A stretch of DNA of 64,000 bases from an uncultured Amylibacter sp. (GCA_959347345.1 OY365738.1:2318501-2382500), one strand, 5' to 3'. Shown: positions 1 to 9,038, numbered from the stretch's first letter. The notes: generated by a model not told the origin, from the sequence alone. Numbers and translations: made by a program.

Positions 1-830
1 TCCTTTGCGTTCCAACGTTCGCCGTCTTCGGCTGACCGCCCGCGAGTTGATACGATTTCGCCCTTATCCAAAAACGCGTCAGAGACCAGAATGGATTGCT
101 TTAACAGCCCACCCGGATTATTGCGCAAATCCAGAATATAGCCGTTGACGTTGTCAAATCCGCCCAATTCCTCGGTTTGTTTTTTGATTGAATCCTCCAG
201 ATTAATGTAAGTTTGGTCGGTAAAGGAGGATACTCGCAGAATGACAGTCTCACCAATATTCCGCGCCCGTACCGCGCGAACTTTGATAATATCGCGGGTG
301 ATGGTGATTTCAAACGGATCATCCACACCTTCGCGAACGACGGTAATAACGATGTCAGAGCCGACTTCGCCGCGCATTTTCTTTACATTTTCATCCAAGG
401 TGAGGCCAAGGGTGGATTCGCCATCCACCTCGATAACCACATCGCCCGATTGCACGCCCGCCCGAAACGCAGGGGTGTCATCAATCGGTGCGACAACCTT
501 TACATAGCCGTTTTCCAGAGTGACCTCTATCCCCAATCCGCCGAATTCCCCGCGTGTTTGGGTGCGCATTCTGGTAAAGCTGTCGGAATTAAGATAGCTG
601 GAATGCGGGTCTAGCGACGATAGCATGCCGTTTAATGCGGATTCAATCAGCTCTTCTTCGTCTATTTCTTCCACATAAGTGCTGCGGATTCTCTCAAAAA
701 CATCGCCGAATAGTCCGAGTTGATGGTAGGTTTTGTCGTCTTGTGCTTGGGCATAAGAGCCATTAAAATATACGGTTAGAGCAAAGGCAGCGCATGCTCC
801 ACCGATTATGCCTAGGAATAATTTTTTCAT
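1..830 (-). CDS. ctpA: C-terminal processing peptidase (S41 family), 5' part
   Basis: The start codon is at 828-830 and the frame stays open to the window edge, so about 276 N-terminal residues are visible. A signal peptide or N-terminal anchor (MKKLFLGIIGGACAAFALT) is followed by the S41 N-terminal region with SSLDPHSSYL, a PDZ domain (EFGGLGIEV and APIDDTPAFRAGVQSGD), and the start of the protease core (GYILDLRNNPGG). The catalytic Ser and Lys of the family lie beyond position 1 and cannot be checked. Proteins of this type cleave C-terminal tails of periplasmic substrates and often adjust peptidoglycan hydrolases. Family assignment is firm; the exact subtype is inferred. Confidence 0.9.
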   Translation of the reverse strand, partial: MKKLFLGIIGGACAAFALTVYFNGSYAQAQDDKTYHQLGLFGDVFERIRSTYVEEIDEEELIESALNGMLSSLDPHSSYLNSDSFTRMRTQTRGEFGGLGIEVTLENGYVKVVAPIDDTPAFRAGVQSGDVVIEVDGESTLGLTLDENVKKMRGEVGSDIVITVVREGVDDPFEITITRDIIKVRAVRARNIGETVILRVSSFTDQTYINLEDSIKKQTEELGGFDNVNGYILDLRNNPGGLLKQSILVSDAFLDKGEIVSTRGRSAEDGERWNAK

Positions 831-1000
831 AAGAAATCTCGTTTTTTTAGGTTGTTTTGGCGGATGCCAAAGTTGGGGTTAGCCTGTGGGTGCAACGGAT
901 ACTGTGGGGTATTCAAGTGCGGTTTCAGGCGGTCTGGGGTGTTTGTAAAGCATTATTGCGGAACATGGAAGGGGGGTTTTTATCAAAATGTGGTGAATTT

Positions 1001-1064
1001 TAGTGATTAGTGGTGAGTGGTGAGTGATTAGTGGTGAGTGATTAGTGGTGAGTGATTAGTGATT
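1001..1064. repeat. Tandem TAGTGAT-type repeat array in the ctpA upstream gap
   Basis: This array of TAGTGATTAG and GTGGTGAG units has a 7- or 14-bp period. It occupies part of the 248-bp gap between the SEFIR gene (ends 1079) and ctpA (starts 830). Related arrays occur at eight other places in the window. Unlike most of those, it does not overlap the stop codon of a sense-oriented gene. The rest of the gap shows no gene. Confidence 0.8.
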
Positions 1065-1078
1065 TTGGTTTTTGTGCT

Positions 1079-2521
1079 TTATGGTTTTGTTGCGAGTTTG
1101 TCAAAGTTTATAAGTGATTTGGGGTCAACACGATTAAAGCGCCATTCTGGCAATGGCCTTTCGCCGTTAGCGTAAGCGTTAAATAACGGAATCATATCAT
1201 TCTTGTTAGTAATGCCTAATAGGGGTTTTATCCTATCAAAATATCTAGTTGATTCTGCCTTCGCAAACATTCTAAAAGCATCTTCGCGTTCTCCATATAA
1301 TAGAGTCACAGGGTACCACCAAATTCTGTCCGAATCATGCGGATTTAATTCTTTTCTTATAAAAAGTACAAAATCTGCCTGCATTAAATGCTGAAAATTA
1401 ATTTCTGGATTTTGTATTCTTTCTTTTAAAAAATTAGCGCGGTGGGGTATTCGGTGAAGTTTTACTTCCTCTTTTCTCATTTGGCTGATTGATGGAACAT
1501 CACTGCAAAACTCACGATATGATACCATGACATCTCTCCCGTATTTAACATTGGGTTCTGAATAGTAATTATTAGAAACTAAATAACGGACTGCGTCAAA
1601 TTGTTCTGCTTTTAAAAAAATTGCAACGGTATATAAAAATAGCTCGTGAATGATAAACTTAAAATTATCAAAAGCTGTATCATTCGAATAACCGATATTT
1701 TGGGGACAATGTAAATAGGGAATTAAGTCTTCAAAAAACTTATGTAGTACCTCGGCGTAGTCGTCAGTCTTACCATATTTCGCAATTGCCAGAAGAAATT
1801 CAATAAACTCTGTAAGGTAAGGCATAAAATTTTTAATAGATTCCACGACAGTATCGCCAAAATATTGTCCGTGCTGTTTTATTCTAAACGCCTCTATCCC
1901 AACAGACAAAGTTGCTAAATAGTCCGTCGACCGTCCCAATGCATTTCCTTTAGATTCTTCTATCGCTTCAATCGCGCGGCGAAATGGAGTTGTAGTCGGT
2001 ATATCAATCTTTGTCTCGTCTGATAAAAAAACGGGGGGTTTGCCACGTGCGGGTTTTACATGCAATGGTTTATCAAAAATCCATCGCAATAATCGGTCAA
2101 ATTCTTTTTCACCGTGGGATTCAGAAAAATCTATATAAATTCTTGATTGACAATATAAGGGTAAATATGGTTTGCCATTTTCGTCTTTTTCTAAAACGAG
2201 GGCTACAAATTTTTCTTGCCCTTTATTTTCATAAATTTCTTTTGAAATAATCTGCGCCTCTGTTCCAACTCCGCCCTCTCTGGAATTAGCTTTTTCAGCA
2301 TAAACTTTATCAACAATCATTAAAACTTTATTAATAGTAGGGTTAATAACCATTTCTTCCATAAATGCAATCGCGTCTTGCCCTTCTTTTAAATCCCACT
2401 TATCAAGTATCGCATCCACATCAAAAGAAACTAATCTCTCAGCCAATCGCACAACAAACTGCTCGTGTTGTGGGTCAGTCCAGCTATAAGATATAAATAA
2501 TTTTGGGGGTGCGTCAGTCAT
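1079..2521 (-). CDS. SEFIR/TIR-like domain protein, possible defence effector
   Basis: A 480-residue protein. The N-terminal ~150 residues look like a SEFIR/TIR fold: KLFISYSW at the first strand, then an LDKWDLKEGQD segment and a long acidic helix. SEFIR and TIR domains act in signalling and, in bacteria, often as NAD-consuming or effector modules in antiphage systems. The remaining ~320 residues (helical, rich in F, Y and N) match nothing I recognise and may be a sensor or effector region. The start has a good Shine-Dalgarno (AAAGGATAA upstream of ATG). The gene is AT-richer than its neighbours and lies between two TAGTGAT arrays, suggesting acquisition. No partner gene is adjacent. The defence role is inference. 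Confidence 0.7.
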   Translation of the reverse strand: MTDAPPKLFISYSWTDPQHEQFVVRLAERLVSFDVDAILDKWDLKEGQDAIAFMEEMVINPTINKVLMIVDKVYAEKANSREGGVGTEAQIISKEIYENKGQEKFVALVLEKDENGKPYLPLYCQSRIYIDFSESHGEKEFDRLLRWIFDKPLHVKPARGKPPVFLSDETKIDIPTTTPFRRAIEAIEESKGNALGRSTDYLATLSVGIEAFRIKQHGQYFGDTVVESIKNFMPYLTEFIEFLLAIAKYGKTDDYAEVLHKFFEDLIPYLHCPQNIGYSNDTAFDNFKFIIHELFLYTVAIFLKAEQFDAVRYLVSNNYYSEPNVKYGRDVMVSYREFCSDVPSISQMRKEEVKLHRIPHRANFLKERIQNPEINFQHLMQADFVLFIRKELNPHDSDRIWWYPVTLLYGEREDAFRMFAKAESTRYFDRIKPLLGITNKNDMIPLFNAYANGERPLPEWRFNRVDPKSLINFDKLATKP

Positions 2522-2559
2522 GTTTTAAAGTTATCCTTTCACCCACCCTATACATCAAT

Positions 2560-2615
2560 AATTCACAATTCACAATTCATCACTAATCACTAATCGCTAA
2601 TCACTAAACACTCAC
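2560..2615 (-). repeat. Heptamer repeat array overlapping the gpmI stop codon
   Basis: Repeats of CACTAAT (TTAGTGA on the minus strand) and CACAATT. Read on the gpmI strand, the array enters the coding sequence: the last residues of GpmI (VISD) and its TAG stop are made of repeat units. Confidence 0.8.
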
Positions 2616-4119
2616 CATTCATCTCATCAGGCGCATCAATCCCCATAAGATGCAGCAGAGTCGGGGCAATATCCGCCAAAGACCCGCCATCGCGCAACGC
2701 CACCCCCTCATCCCCCGCACCAAACAAAATCACAGGCACCAGATTCGTCGTATGTGCCGTGTGGGGCTTGCCAGTGTCAATATCCACCATCGTCTCACAA
2801 TTCCCATGGTCAGCGCAAATCACAGCACACCCGCCCACCGAATCCAACGCCCGCATCATCTCCCCCAACGCCTTATCCACCGATTCACACGCGGCAATGG
2901 CCGCACCCAAAACCCCGCTATGCCCAACCATATCAGGGTTTGCGTAATTCACCACAATCAAATCATACTGCCCGCTGGCTATCGCATCACACAACGCATC
3001 GCTCACCTCTGGACAGGACATTTCAGGCTGTAAATCATAGGTCGCCACGGCAGGGCTCGGCACCATCCGCCGCGTTTCACCGCAAAACGGCTCTTCCCGC
3101 CCGCCATTAAGAAAAAACGTGACATGAGGATATTTTTCCGTCTCGGCAAGGCGGAATTGATGCAATCCATTCGCCGCCACCCATTCGCCAAGCGTGTTTT
3201 TCACGGAATCTTTAGGAAACAGGCAATCCACATAATCATCATGCTCTTTGGAATAACTGGCAAAGCCACTGATAATCCGCAACGGCACGGTTTCAAACGC
3301 ATTAAAATCCTTATCGCCTATCGCCGCCAAAATCTGGCGCGCTCGGTCGCTGCGGAAATTCAAACATAATAGCCCGTCATTTGCCCCAAACCCATCGTAA
3401 TCGGGCAGAACGCAAGGGATAATGAACTCATCCGTTACGCCGCTCGTATAGCTGGTTTTTATCGCCAGTTCCGCGCTTGGCATGGTCGTGCCTTTGCCCT
3501 CTGCCATCGCGCGATAGGCGATTTGCACCCGCTCCCACCGATTATCGCGGTCAAAGGCGTAATACCGCCCGCCAATCGTGGCTATGCGGACGGGTTTCGC
3601 CAGTTTATTTTGCAGTTTTTGCAGGTAGTCAAGGGCGGATTTTGGGGCAACATCGCGCCCATCGGTGATAAGGTGCAGGAAGACTTCTATGTTTTGCGCA
3701 ACCAGACAATTTGCCGCGTGGATAAGGTGGTCAATATGGCTATGGACTCCGCCATCGGACAAAAGCCCTATTAAATGCGCCCGCCCGCCTGCGGTTTTTA
3801 TATTGTGGCAAAACCGCGTGAACCCCGCCAATGAAGCGAATTGATCTTGCGCGATTGTGCGGTCTATCTTTACCAAATCCATTTCTATCACGCGTCCCGC
3901 GCCGATATGGGTGTGACCGACTTCGGAATTGCCGAACTGCCCGTCTGGCAGACCGACTGCGGCCCCGTGGGTTATCAATTCGGCTGTGGGATAGCCCGCC
4001 ATGAGTGCGTCAAAATGCGGAGTTCGTGCCAAGGCAGGGGCGTTATTTGTGGAATCTGGGTTAATACCCCAGCCGTCAAGGATACATAAAACGACTGGTT
4101 TTTTGGGAGTTTTTGGCAT
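2590..4119 (-). CDS. gpmI: 2,3-bisphosphoglycerate-independent phosphoglycerate mutase
   Basis: Interconverts 3- and 2-phosphoglycerate in glycolysis and gluconeogenesis, in the cytoplasm, using two Mn ions. The 509-residue length is normal for the family. Visible signatures are LCILDGWGIN with the metal-binding Asp15, GNSEVGH with the phosphorylated Ser65, HIDHL, and the C-terminal metal sites ADHGNCE and HTAHTTN. I chose the ATG at 4119 because AAAGGACAC precedes it at good spacing; the frame is open further upstream but that part overlaps manC. It lies 4 nt behind manC and is probably co-transcribed. The C-terminal VISD is encoded by a heptamer repeat rather than by the usual family tail. 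Confidence 0.96.
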   Translation of the reverse strand: MPKTPKKPVVLCILDGWGINPDSTNNAPALARTPHFDALMAGYPTAELITHGAAVGLPDGQFGNSEVGHTHIGAGRVIEMDLVKIDRTIAQDQFASLAGFTRFCHNIKTAGGRAHLIGLLSDGGVHSHIDHLIHAANCLVAQNIEVFLHLITDGRDVAPKSALDYLQKLQNKLAKPVRIATIGGRYYAFDRDNRWERVQIAYRAMAEGKGTTMPSAELAIKTSYTSGVTDEFIIPCVLPDYDGFGANDGLLCLNFRSDRARQILAAIGDKDFNAFETVPLRIISGFASYSKEHDDYVDCLFPKDSVKNTLGEWVAANGLHQFRLAETEKYPHVTFFLNGGREEPFCGETRRMVPSPAVATYDLQPEMSCPEVSDALCDAIASGQYDLIVVNYANPDMVGHSGVLGAAIAACESVDKALGEMMRALDSVGGCAVICADHGNCETMVDIDTGKPHTAHTTNLVPVILFGAGDEGVALRDGGSLADIAPTLLHLMGIDAPDEMNGECLVISD

Positions 4120-4123
4120 GGTA

Positions 4124-5263
4124 TTATGTGTCCTTTTGTTTATTGGTGGGCGGTTTGCCCCGTTTTTGCAGGGTAGCCACGGCATCGCTGAGTGCGTCAA
4201 TTTTATCCATAGAGGCAACCAGTACGGCATCGCCCGTCGCCACGGCTATCATATTATTCAGCCCAATCCCCACGATTTGCACAGACGGGTCGTAGGATTT
4301 TATCAGGCTATTTTGGCAATCAATCGCCAGAGTATCAGGGCTTATCACCAGCCCGTCATCGGTTTTCGCGGAGGTTTTCATCTCCGCCTGCCAAACCGCG
4401 TTCCAATTGCCCAAATCATTCCATCCGCAGTCGAGCGCGATGGTCACACCTTGCAGTTTTTCGGCGATAGCATAGTCAAAGGATATCGTTTCTGCCTCCC
4501 CATACTCATCCGATAAGCGGACAAAATCCGTGTCTGTTTGGGCGGAGGCAACCGCGTTTTGCGCGGCTTGCAGGATTTTCGGCGCATATCGGGCAAAACA
4601 ATCCAACGCGAATTGGGCGCGAAGCAAAAACATCCCCGAATTCCATAAAAACCGTTTGGACTCAACCATAGCCGTCGCCCGTTCCGCGTTCGGTTTTTCA
4701 ATGAATTGTTTGAACGGGTTGGGCTGGGTTTTCGTTATCGGCGCGGTGAATTCTATATACCCAAAGCCCGTCTCTGCCCTATCAGGCGTTATGCCAAAGG
4801 TGATGAAATCGTTATTATCGGCGGCTTTCAGTGCGATATCAATACCAGCGTGAAAACGCGACTCGTCGCCTATGATATGGTCGCTGGGGCAAACCAGCAT
4901 CCAAGCATCGGGGTCTTTGTGTGCCAACAGAATCGCCGCCACAGCGACAGAGGCGGCGGTATTGCGTTTGGCAGGTTCAACGATGATTTGCGGGTTTTGG
5001 ATATTGGCGGTCTGCGTGGCTTCGCCGACCAGAAACCGAGTTTGGGCGTTGCACAGCAACATCGGCGAATGAAACTTGGGCCCAGGGAAACGAGTTTTAA
5101 AACGGGTTAATGTGGCGGATAACAGGCTCTGCCCGTTCAACAAAGGGGTGAATTGTTTCGGGTAAGAGGCACGGGATAACGGCCACAACCGCGTGCCAGA
5201 CCCCCCGCATAAAATAACGGGGTGGATGGTTTTTTGGGCAGATGGGGGGGCAGGATTTTTCAT
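4124..5263 (-). CDS. manC: Mannose-1-phosphate guanylyltransferase
   Basis: Makes GDP-mannose from mannose 1-phosphate and GTP for surface polysaccharide. The 379-residue protein has the nucleotidyltransferase signature GGSGTRLWPLSR near residue 20, then YPKQF, CPSDHII near residue 130 and FIEKPN. It is about 100 residues shorter than bifunctional enzymes and lacks the C-terminal cupin-type mannose-6-phosphate isomerase domain, so it should be GMP-only. The frame is open further upstream to 5461, but that stretch is part of a dispersed repeat. The ATG at 5263 is preceded by AAAAGAAAC and starts a normal family N-terminus. Confidence 0.93.
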   Translation of the reverse strand: MKNPAPPSAQKTIHPVILCGGSGTRLWPLSRASYPKQFTPLLNGQSLLSATLTRFKTRFPGPKFHSPMLLCNAQTRFLVGEATQTANIQNPQIIVEPAKRNTAASVAVAAILLAHKDPDAWMLVCPSDHIIGDESRFHAGIDIALKAADNNDFITFGITPDRAETGFGYIEFTAPITKTQPNPFKQFIEKPNAERATAMVESKRFLWNSGMFLLRAQFALDCFARYAPKILQAAQNAVASAQTDTDFVRLSDEYGEAETISFDYAIAEKLQGVTIALDCGWNDLGNWNAVWQAEMKTSAKTDDGLVISPDTLAIDCQNSLIKSYDPSVQIVGIGLNNMIAVATGDAVLVASMDKIDALSDAVATLQKRGKPPTNKQKDT

Positions 5264-5322
5264 AATAGTTTCTTTTGGGTTAATGTATATTATGTAAATT
5301 GTGAATTGTAAATGATTCTTTT

Positions 5323-5642
5323 CTTGCGCCCTCACTGCGTTCGGTTGCCCGCCCGCCCACCCCTCCTGCGGAGAGCTGGACGGAATTTTTTGGCTTTTGC
5401 CTGTCCAAGCATCTAGGCACAGCCTAAATAAATTTAGAGCAAACCCATCACCAATTCCCAAGTCTTCTTTGCAAATAATCCAATCTAACGTCTTGTTATT
5501 CCAAATAGTAAATTTATAGAATCATTATCATCTTGTAACCAAAGGGCTTTTGGCATGTCCCTGCTCAAAGAGCAGGGGCTACGCACAAAAGACCACGCTG
5601 GTCGGCACTCGCGTAAGCGATGACGAAGACCCGAAGGGCATT
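5323..5642 (-). repeat. Dispersed hairpin-rich element, copy A
   Basis: About 320 bp, the reverse complement of a very similar sequence at 9573-9920. Read on the minus strand it starts with a CCCTTCGGG hairpin, then a GACCA-GCG-TGGTC hairpin followed by TTTT. Next comes a variable GC hairpin (CCCTGCTC with GAGCAGGG), the conserved CATGCCAAAAGCCC, an AT-rich middle, and a GC-rich end containing CTCCTGCGGAG. No convincing reading frame is shared between copies. It fills most of the 492-bp gap between manC and the RNase D-like gene; the remainder shows nothing recognisable. Confidence 0.8.
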
Positions 5643-5755
5643 CACTAGTAATTAAAAACCGCCCCATTAAAAAAACGACTCGCAAAATCCCCTAAAATGT
5701 ATTATACTTATCCTTAACCCACCAAACACCGCCCGAAATATTAGGACGCGCATCA

Positions 5756-6382
5756 ATGAAACACCTCGTACATAAAGGCGATTTGCCAAAAGACATAGCC
5801 TTTGGCACACAAATCGCCGTGGATACCGAAACCATGGGATTGTGCCATATGCGCGATCGTTTGTGCCTCGTGCAATTATCAAACGGAGACGGCACGGCGC
5901 ACCTTGTTCAAATCCCACCGAACACGGATAAAACCAGTGCGCGTAAGGCCACACCGAACCTCTGCGCCTTGCTGACAAACCCAAAACAGGTCAAACTGTT
6001 TCATTACGCACGGTTTGATATGGGTATTTTGCATCATCATTTCGGCGTAAATGTAGCGGGGGTTTATTGCACCAAAATCGCGTCAAAACTGGCGCGGACT
6101 TATACCAATCAGCATGGGTTGAAGGCTCTGCTGGCGGAATTGCTGGACATGGATATTTCCAAACAACAGCAAAGCTCTGATTGGGGTGCGGAGCATCTTA
6201 GCAAAGAGCAAATCGCCTATGCCGCAACGGACGTTTTATACCTGCATCAATTACGCGAAAAGCTGGATTCCATCCTAATACGCGAGAACCGTGCGGCACT
6301 GGCGCAGGCGTGTTTTGATTTTCTGCCCCACCGTGTTGCGCTGGATTCATCTGGCTGGCATGATGATATTTTTATCCACTAG
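5756..6382 (+). CDS. RNase D-like 3'-5' exonuclease (DEDDy)
   Basis: A 208-residue protein consisting of the exonuclease domain alone. It has AVDTETMGL with catalytic Asp23 and Glu25, FHYARFDMGIL near residue 85, and YAATDVLYLHQL near residue 160, the DEDDy pattern. It lacks the HRDC domains of full-length RNase D, as is common for this short alphaproteobacterial form. Its expected role is 3' trimming of structured RNAs. It sits 7 nt ahead of lptC and probably starts the transcription unit that continues through the LPS export genes. The ATG is the first after the copy A repeat region. Confidence 0.9.
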   Translation: MKHLVHKGDLPKDIAFGTQIAVDTETMGLCHMRDRLCLVQLSNGDGTAHLVQIPPNTDKTSARKATPNLCALLTNPKQVKLFHYARFDMGILHHHFGVNVAGVYCTKIASKLARTYTNQHGLKALLAELLDMDISKQQQSSDWGAEHLSKEQIAYAATDVLYLHQLREKLDSILIRENRAALAQACFDFLPHRVALDSSGWHDDIFIH

Positions 6383-6389
6383 GCAAACA

Positions 6390-7061
6390 ATGCAACGAGT
6401 CATAAAAACCCAACCGCAGTATTCCTCTTTCATCTTTGCGATAAAGATGGGGCTTTCGCTGGCGGGGGTTGTGCTGGCGGTCTATCTTATTGCGGTGGCG
6501 CTGACGACCACCGACCCCTTGCGCGCGGGGCTTATTTTCACCGACCAAGAAACGCTGGATTTGGCGCAGGAGCAAAAGGTCACCAATCCCTCGTTTTCTG
6601 GGACCAGCCCGCGTGGTGATACTTTTGTTATCAAAGCCACGGAGGCCCGCCCAAACGCTCCAAACCCGCAGTGGATTGATTTACTCGCCCCCAGCACCCA
6701 GATTAACCTGCATCAAAATGTGCAAATCAAATCCCACGCCGATAAAGGCACGATTGATATTGAAGGCAAATCGGTTATTTTGAGTGGGGCTGCCAGTATG
6801 ACTATGTCCAACGGGATAGAGGCAAACAGCGATTATATCCGCATGCATTTGGAAACGGGGGATGTTATCAGTCCGGGTAAGGTCTTTGTTAAAAGCAACT
6901 TTGGCACGCTTACGGCGGGCTCTTTGCAAATCATTAATAAAACGCGGGCATCGGGGAAAAACGGCGTGAAGGCCGATATTAAAACGATTTTACTGTTTAA
7001 AAGGGGGGTGGAGCTGGTGTATAATCCGCAAAGCCCAGAAAATAAAGGGGATGTGAAATGA
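6390..7061 (+). CDS. lptC: LPS export protein LptC
   Basis: A 223-residue bitopic inner-membrane protein with one N-terminal membrane segment (residues ~16-40) and a periplasmic beta-jellyroll region ending in KADIKTILLFKRGVELVYN. LptC passes lipopolysaccharide from the LptBFG transporter to LptA. Sequence identity in this family is low; the call rests on topology, length and its place before lptA and lptB. The ATG at 6390 lies 7 nt after the RNase D-like stop; an in-frame upstream start would overlap that gene deeply. The end overlaps lptA by 4 nt (ATGA), indicating translational coupling. Confidence 0.88.
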   Translation: MQRVIKTQPQYSSFIFAIKMGLSLAGVVLAVYLIAVALTTTDPLRAGLIFTDQETLDLAQEQKVTNPSFSGTSPRGDTFVIKATEARPNAPNPQWIDLLAPSTQINLHQNVQIKSHADKGTIDIEGKSVILSGAASMTMSNGIEANSDYIRMHLETGDVISPGKVFVKSNFGTLTAGSLQIINKTRASGKNGVKADIKTILLFKRGVELVYNPQSPENKGDVK

Positions 7062-7561
7062 TAAAACATAGTTTTTACGTTATGGCGTTTGTTTTATTCG
7101 CCAGTGCGGGTTTTGCCCAAACGGGAGTCCAGCTCAGCCCTGCCAACCATGACCGCAATGCGAAAGTGGTTGCGCTCGGAGATAATGTCAGCGTTGATTT
7201 GGAAACGAATATCGGGACATTTGAAGGCAACGCCCGAATCAGCCAAGGTGAGTTGCGGATAAGTGCGGATAAAATCATATTGTCCTATGATGAGGAGGAC
7301 AACAGCGTTGCCGATGTCCAAGCAAGCGGTAGCATTATTTTCACCAACGGGGAGGAGACGGCAGAGGCGCAAACCGCCCATTTCAACGCCAAATCAAACA
7401 TTATCGTGTTAAGCGGCGATGTTTTGCTGGTACAGGGTAGTGCGGTGATTTCTGGCGATACCATGCGGCTGGATTTGACGACGAATCGTGCGGTCGTCTC
7501 TGGCAATGTGAAAACCGTGTTTCAACCGAATGAACCACCGAGCGAACAGCCGAGCGAATAA
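7058..7561 (+). CDS. lptA: LPS transport periplasmic protein LptA (OstA domain)
   Basis: A 167-residue secreted protein. The signal peptide is residues 1-20, with cleavage probably after AGFA. The OstA/LptA domain follows, recognisable by repeated short beta strands such as TFEGNARISQGELRISADKI and LSGDVLLVQGSAVISGDTMR. LptA forms the periplasmic bridge that carries lipopolysaccharide to the outer membrane. The tail EPPSEQPSE is low complexity. It is coupled to lptC by an ATGA overlap and lies 3 nt before lptB. Confidence 0.92.
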   Translation: MIKHSFYVMAFVLFASAGFAQTGVQLSPANHDRNAKVVALGDNVSVDLETNIGTFEGNARISQGELRISADKIILSYDEEDNSVADVQASGSIIFTNGEETAEAQTAHFNAKSNIIVLSGDVLLVQGSAVISGDTMRLDLTTNRAVVSGNVKTVFQPNEPPSEQPSE

Positions 7562-7564
7562 CAA

Positions 7565-8380
7565 ATGAACCTTATGAATACCCCTATGAATCCCTCAGTG
7601 AATCCCTCAGTGAATCCCCCTGTGAATACTGCCCCAAACCCCGCGCTTGGCGAATCAGACGGCGGGCTCATCGTTAAAAACCTCGGCAAGTCCTATAAAG
7701 AAAAAATCGTCCTACGCGATGTCAGCCTGCACTTGGAACGGGGCGAGGTTGTCGCCTTGCTCGGCCCCAATGGCGCGGGTAAAACCACTTGTTTTTATGC
7801 GGTCGCCGGGCTGGTCGCACCCGATCGCGGGCAGATATTGATTGAAAAAAACGACTGCACCTATTTTCCAGTTTATCGCCGCGCCCATCTTGGGCTTGGC
7901 TATTTACCCCAAGAAGCCAGTATTTTTCGCGGCATGAATGTCGAGCAAAATATCCTATCAGTCGTGCAATTCTGGCATCCGACACGGGCGGAACAGGCCG
8001 AAAGGTTAGAGGTTTTGCTGGAAGAATTCGCCATTACCCATATCCGCAAATCCTCTGCCTTATCCTTATCTGGTGGGGAAAGACGGCGGGTGGAAATCGC
8101 GCGGTGTCTGGCTTCCAATCCCAAATATGTCTTGCTGGATGAGCCTTTTGCCGGGGTTGACCCCATCGCTGTCGGTGATATTCGCATCCTTGTGGCGCAG
8201 TTAAAAAACCGAGGCATCGGGGTTTTGATTACCGACCATAATGTCCGCGAAACGCTGGATTTGGTCGATCGTACCTATATATTACATGACGGCAAGGTTT
8301 TGATGAGCGGAACACCTGACGAAGTTATCGCCAACAAAGATGTCCGTCGCGTCTATCTGGGCGAAAACTTTAAAATTTAA
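7565..8380 (+). CDS. lptB: LPS export ABC transporter ATP-binding protein LptB
   Basis: The cytoplasmic ATPase driving lipopolysaccharide extraction with LptF and LptG, which are not in this window. It has Walker [10 protein letters not shown], a Q-loop near YLPQEASIF, the signature [13 protein letters not shown], Walker [12 protein letters not shown] and the switch His in ITDHNVRE. The length of 271 is about 30 more than usual. The excess is an N-terminal stretch of four 12-bp units coding [16 protein letters not shown], each ending in ATG or GTG, so the true start could be any of several codons between 7565 and 7624. The conserved domain starts near [12 protein letters not shown]. Confidence 0.95.
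   Translation: MNLMNTPMNPSVNPSVNPPVNTAPNPALGESDGGLIVKNLGKSYKEKIVLRDVSLHLERGEVVALLGPNGAGKTTCFYAVAGLVAPDRGQILIEKNDCTYFPVYRRAHLGLGYLPQEASIFRGMNVEQNILSVVQFWHPTRAEQAERLEVLLEEFAITHIRKSSALSLSGGERRRVEIARCLASNPKYVLLDEPFAGVDPIAVGDIRILVAQLKNRGIGVLITDHNVRETLDLVDRTYILHDGKVLMSGTPDEVIANKDVRRVYLGENFKI
7577..7624 (+). repeat. 12-bp tandem repeat in the lptB N-terminus
   Basis: Four 12-bp units (AATACCCCTATG, AATCCCTCAGTG twice, AATCCCCCTGTG). Each codes for Asn-x-Pro/Ser-Met/Val and ends in a possible start codon. Confidence 0.85.
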
Positions 8381-8411
8381 CCAACCCACCCTCATATTGA
8401 AAGGAAACATC

Positions 8412-8999
8412 ATGAGATATCAAATAAGCGGAAAAAGCATAGACATAGGGGAGTCCCTCAGCGAACATGTCAAAGAAACCCTAACCGATATTGTAGAAAA
8501 ATACGCCCAACGCCCAACAAACGCGGTGGTTGTGTTTTCCAAAGACCGCTATGAATTCGCGGTGGAGGTGACGGTTCATTTATCAACGGGTTTGAATGTA
8601 AATGCGGCGGGCAAAGCCAGCGATATTTACGGTGCTTTCGCCCAAGCCTCGCAAAAAATCGAAAAACAGTTGCGTAGATACAAAAGAAGGCTAAAAAATC
8701 ATCATTCTGTGCGCCAAACACCAGTTGAATTTACCGGCGTTTCATCCTATATCATCGCCAGTGAAAATGGTGGTGATTCGTTTGACGAGGCTGAAGAGCC
8801 AGAAACGCTGAACCCCGCCATTATTGCAGAGATGGAAACGAAGATTAAATCGCTCTCGGTGGGAGAGGCAGTGATGCAAATGGAATTGACCGATAGCCCT
8901 GTGTTAATGTTTAATAACGATGCTTCGGGGACGTTAAATGTCGTTTATCGGCGGAATGACGGGAATATCGGCTGGATTGATCCAGCGAATATTCGTTAG
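8412..8999 (+). CDS. hpf: Ribosome hibernation promoting factor, long form
   Basis: A 195-residue protein with the RaiA/HPF N-terminal beta-alpha fold (MRYQISGKSIDIGESLSEHV through roughly residue 100). A variable linker follows, then the C-terminal dimerisation domain near residues 150-195 (DSPVLMFNNDASGTLNVVYR, then DGNIGWI). Long HPF pairs ribosomes into inactive 100S dimers in stationary phase. The start at 8412 follows GAAAGGAAAC. It lies 31 nt behind lptB. In many alphaproteobacteria rpoN sits between these two genes; here it is absent. Confidence 0.95.
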   Translation: MRYQISGKSIDIGESLSEHVKETLTDIVEKYAQRPTNAVVVFSKDRYEFAVEVTVHLSTGLNVNAAGKASDIYGAFAQASQKIEKQLRRYKRRLKNHHSVRQTPVEFTGVSSYIIASENGGDSFDEAEEPETLNPAIIAEMETKIKSLSVGEAVMQMELTDSPVLMFNNDASGTLNVVYRRNDGNIGWIDPANIR

Positions 9000-9038
9000 G
9001 ATTTTTGGCAGGGTTTTGCTGGACGCAAAGAGGAAACA

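Noticed and set aside
213..614. Plus-strand frame opposite the C-terminal protease gene
   Set aside because: Shadow of the clear S41 protease frame on the minus strand.
4001..4516. Plus-strand frame across gpmI and manC
   Set aside because: Antisense shadow of two well-supported genes.
5264..5461. N-terminal extension of manC into the upstream open frame
   Set aside because: That stretch is part of dispersed element copy A and the family N-terminus begins at 5263.
5485..5685. Short frame in element copy A
   Set aside because: The frame is not maintained between copies A, B and C; differences preserve stems rather than codons.
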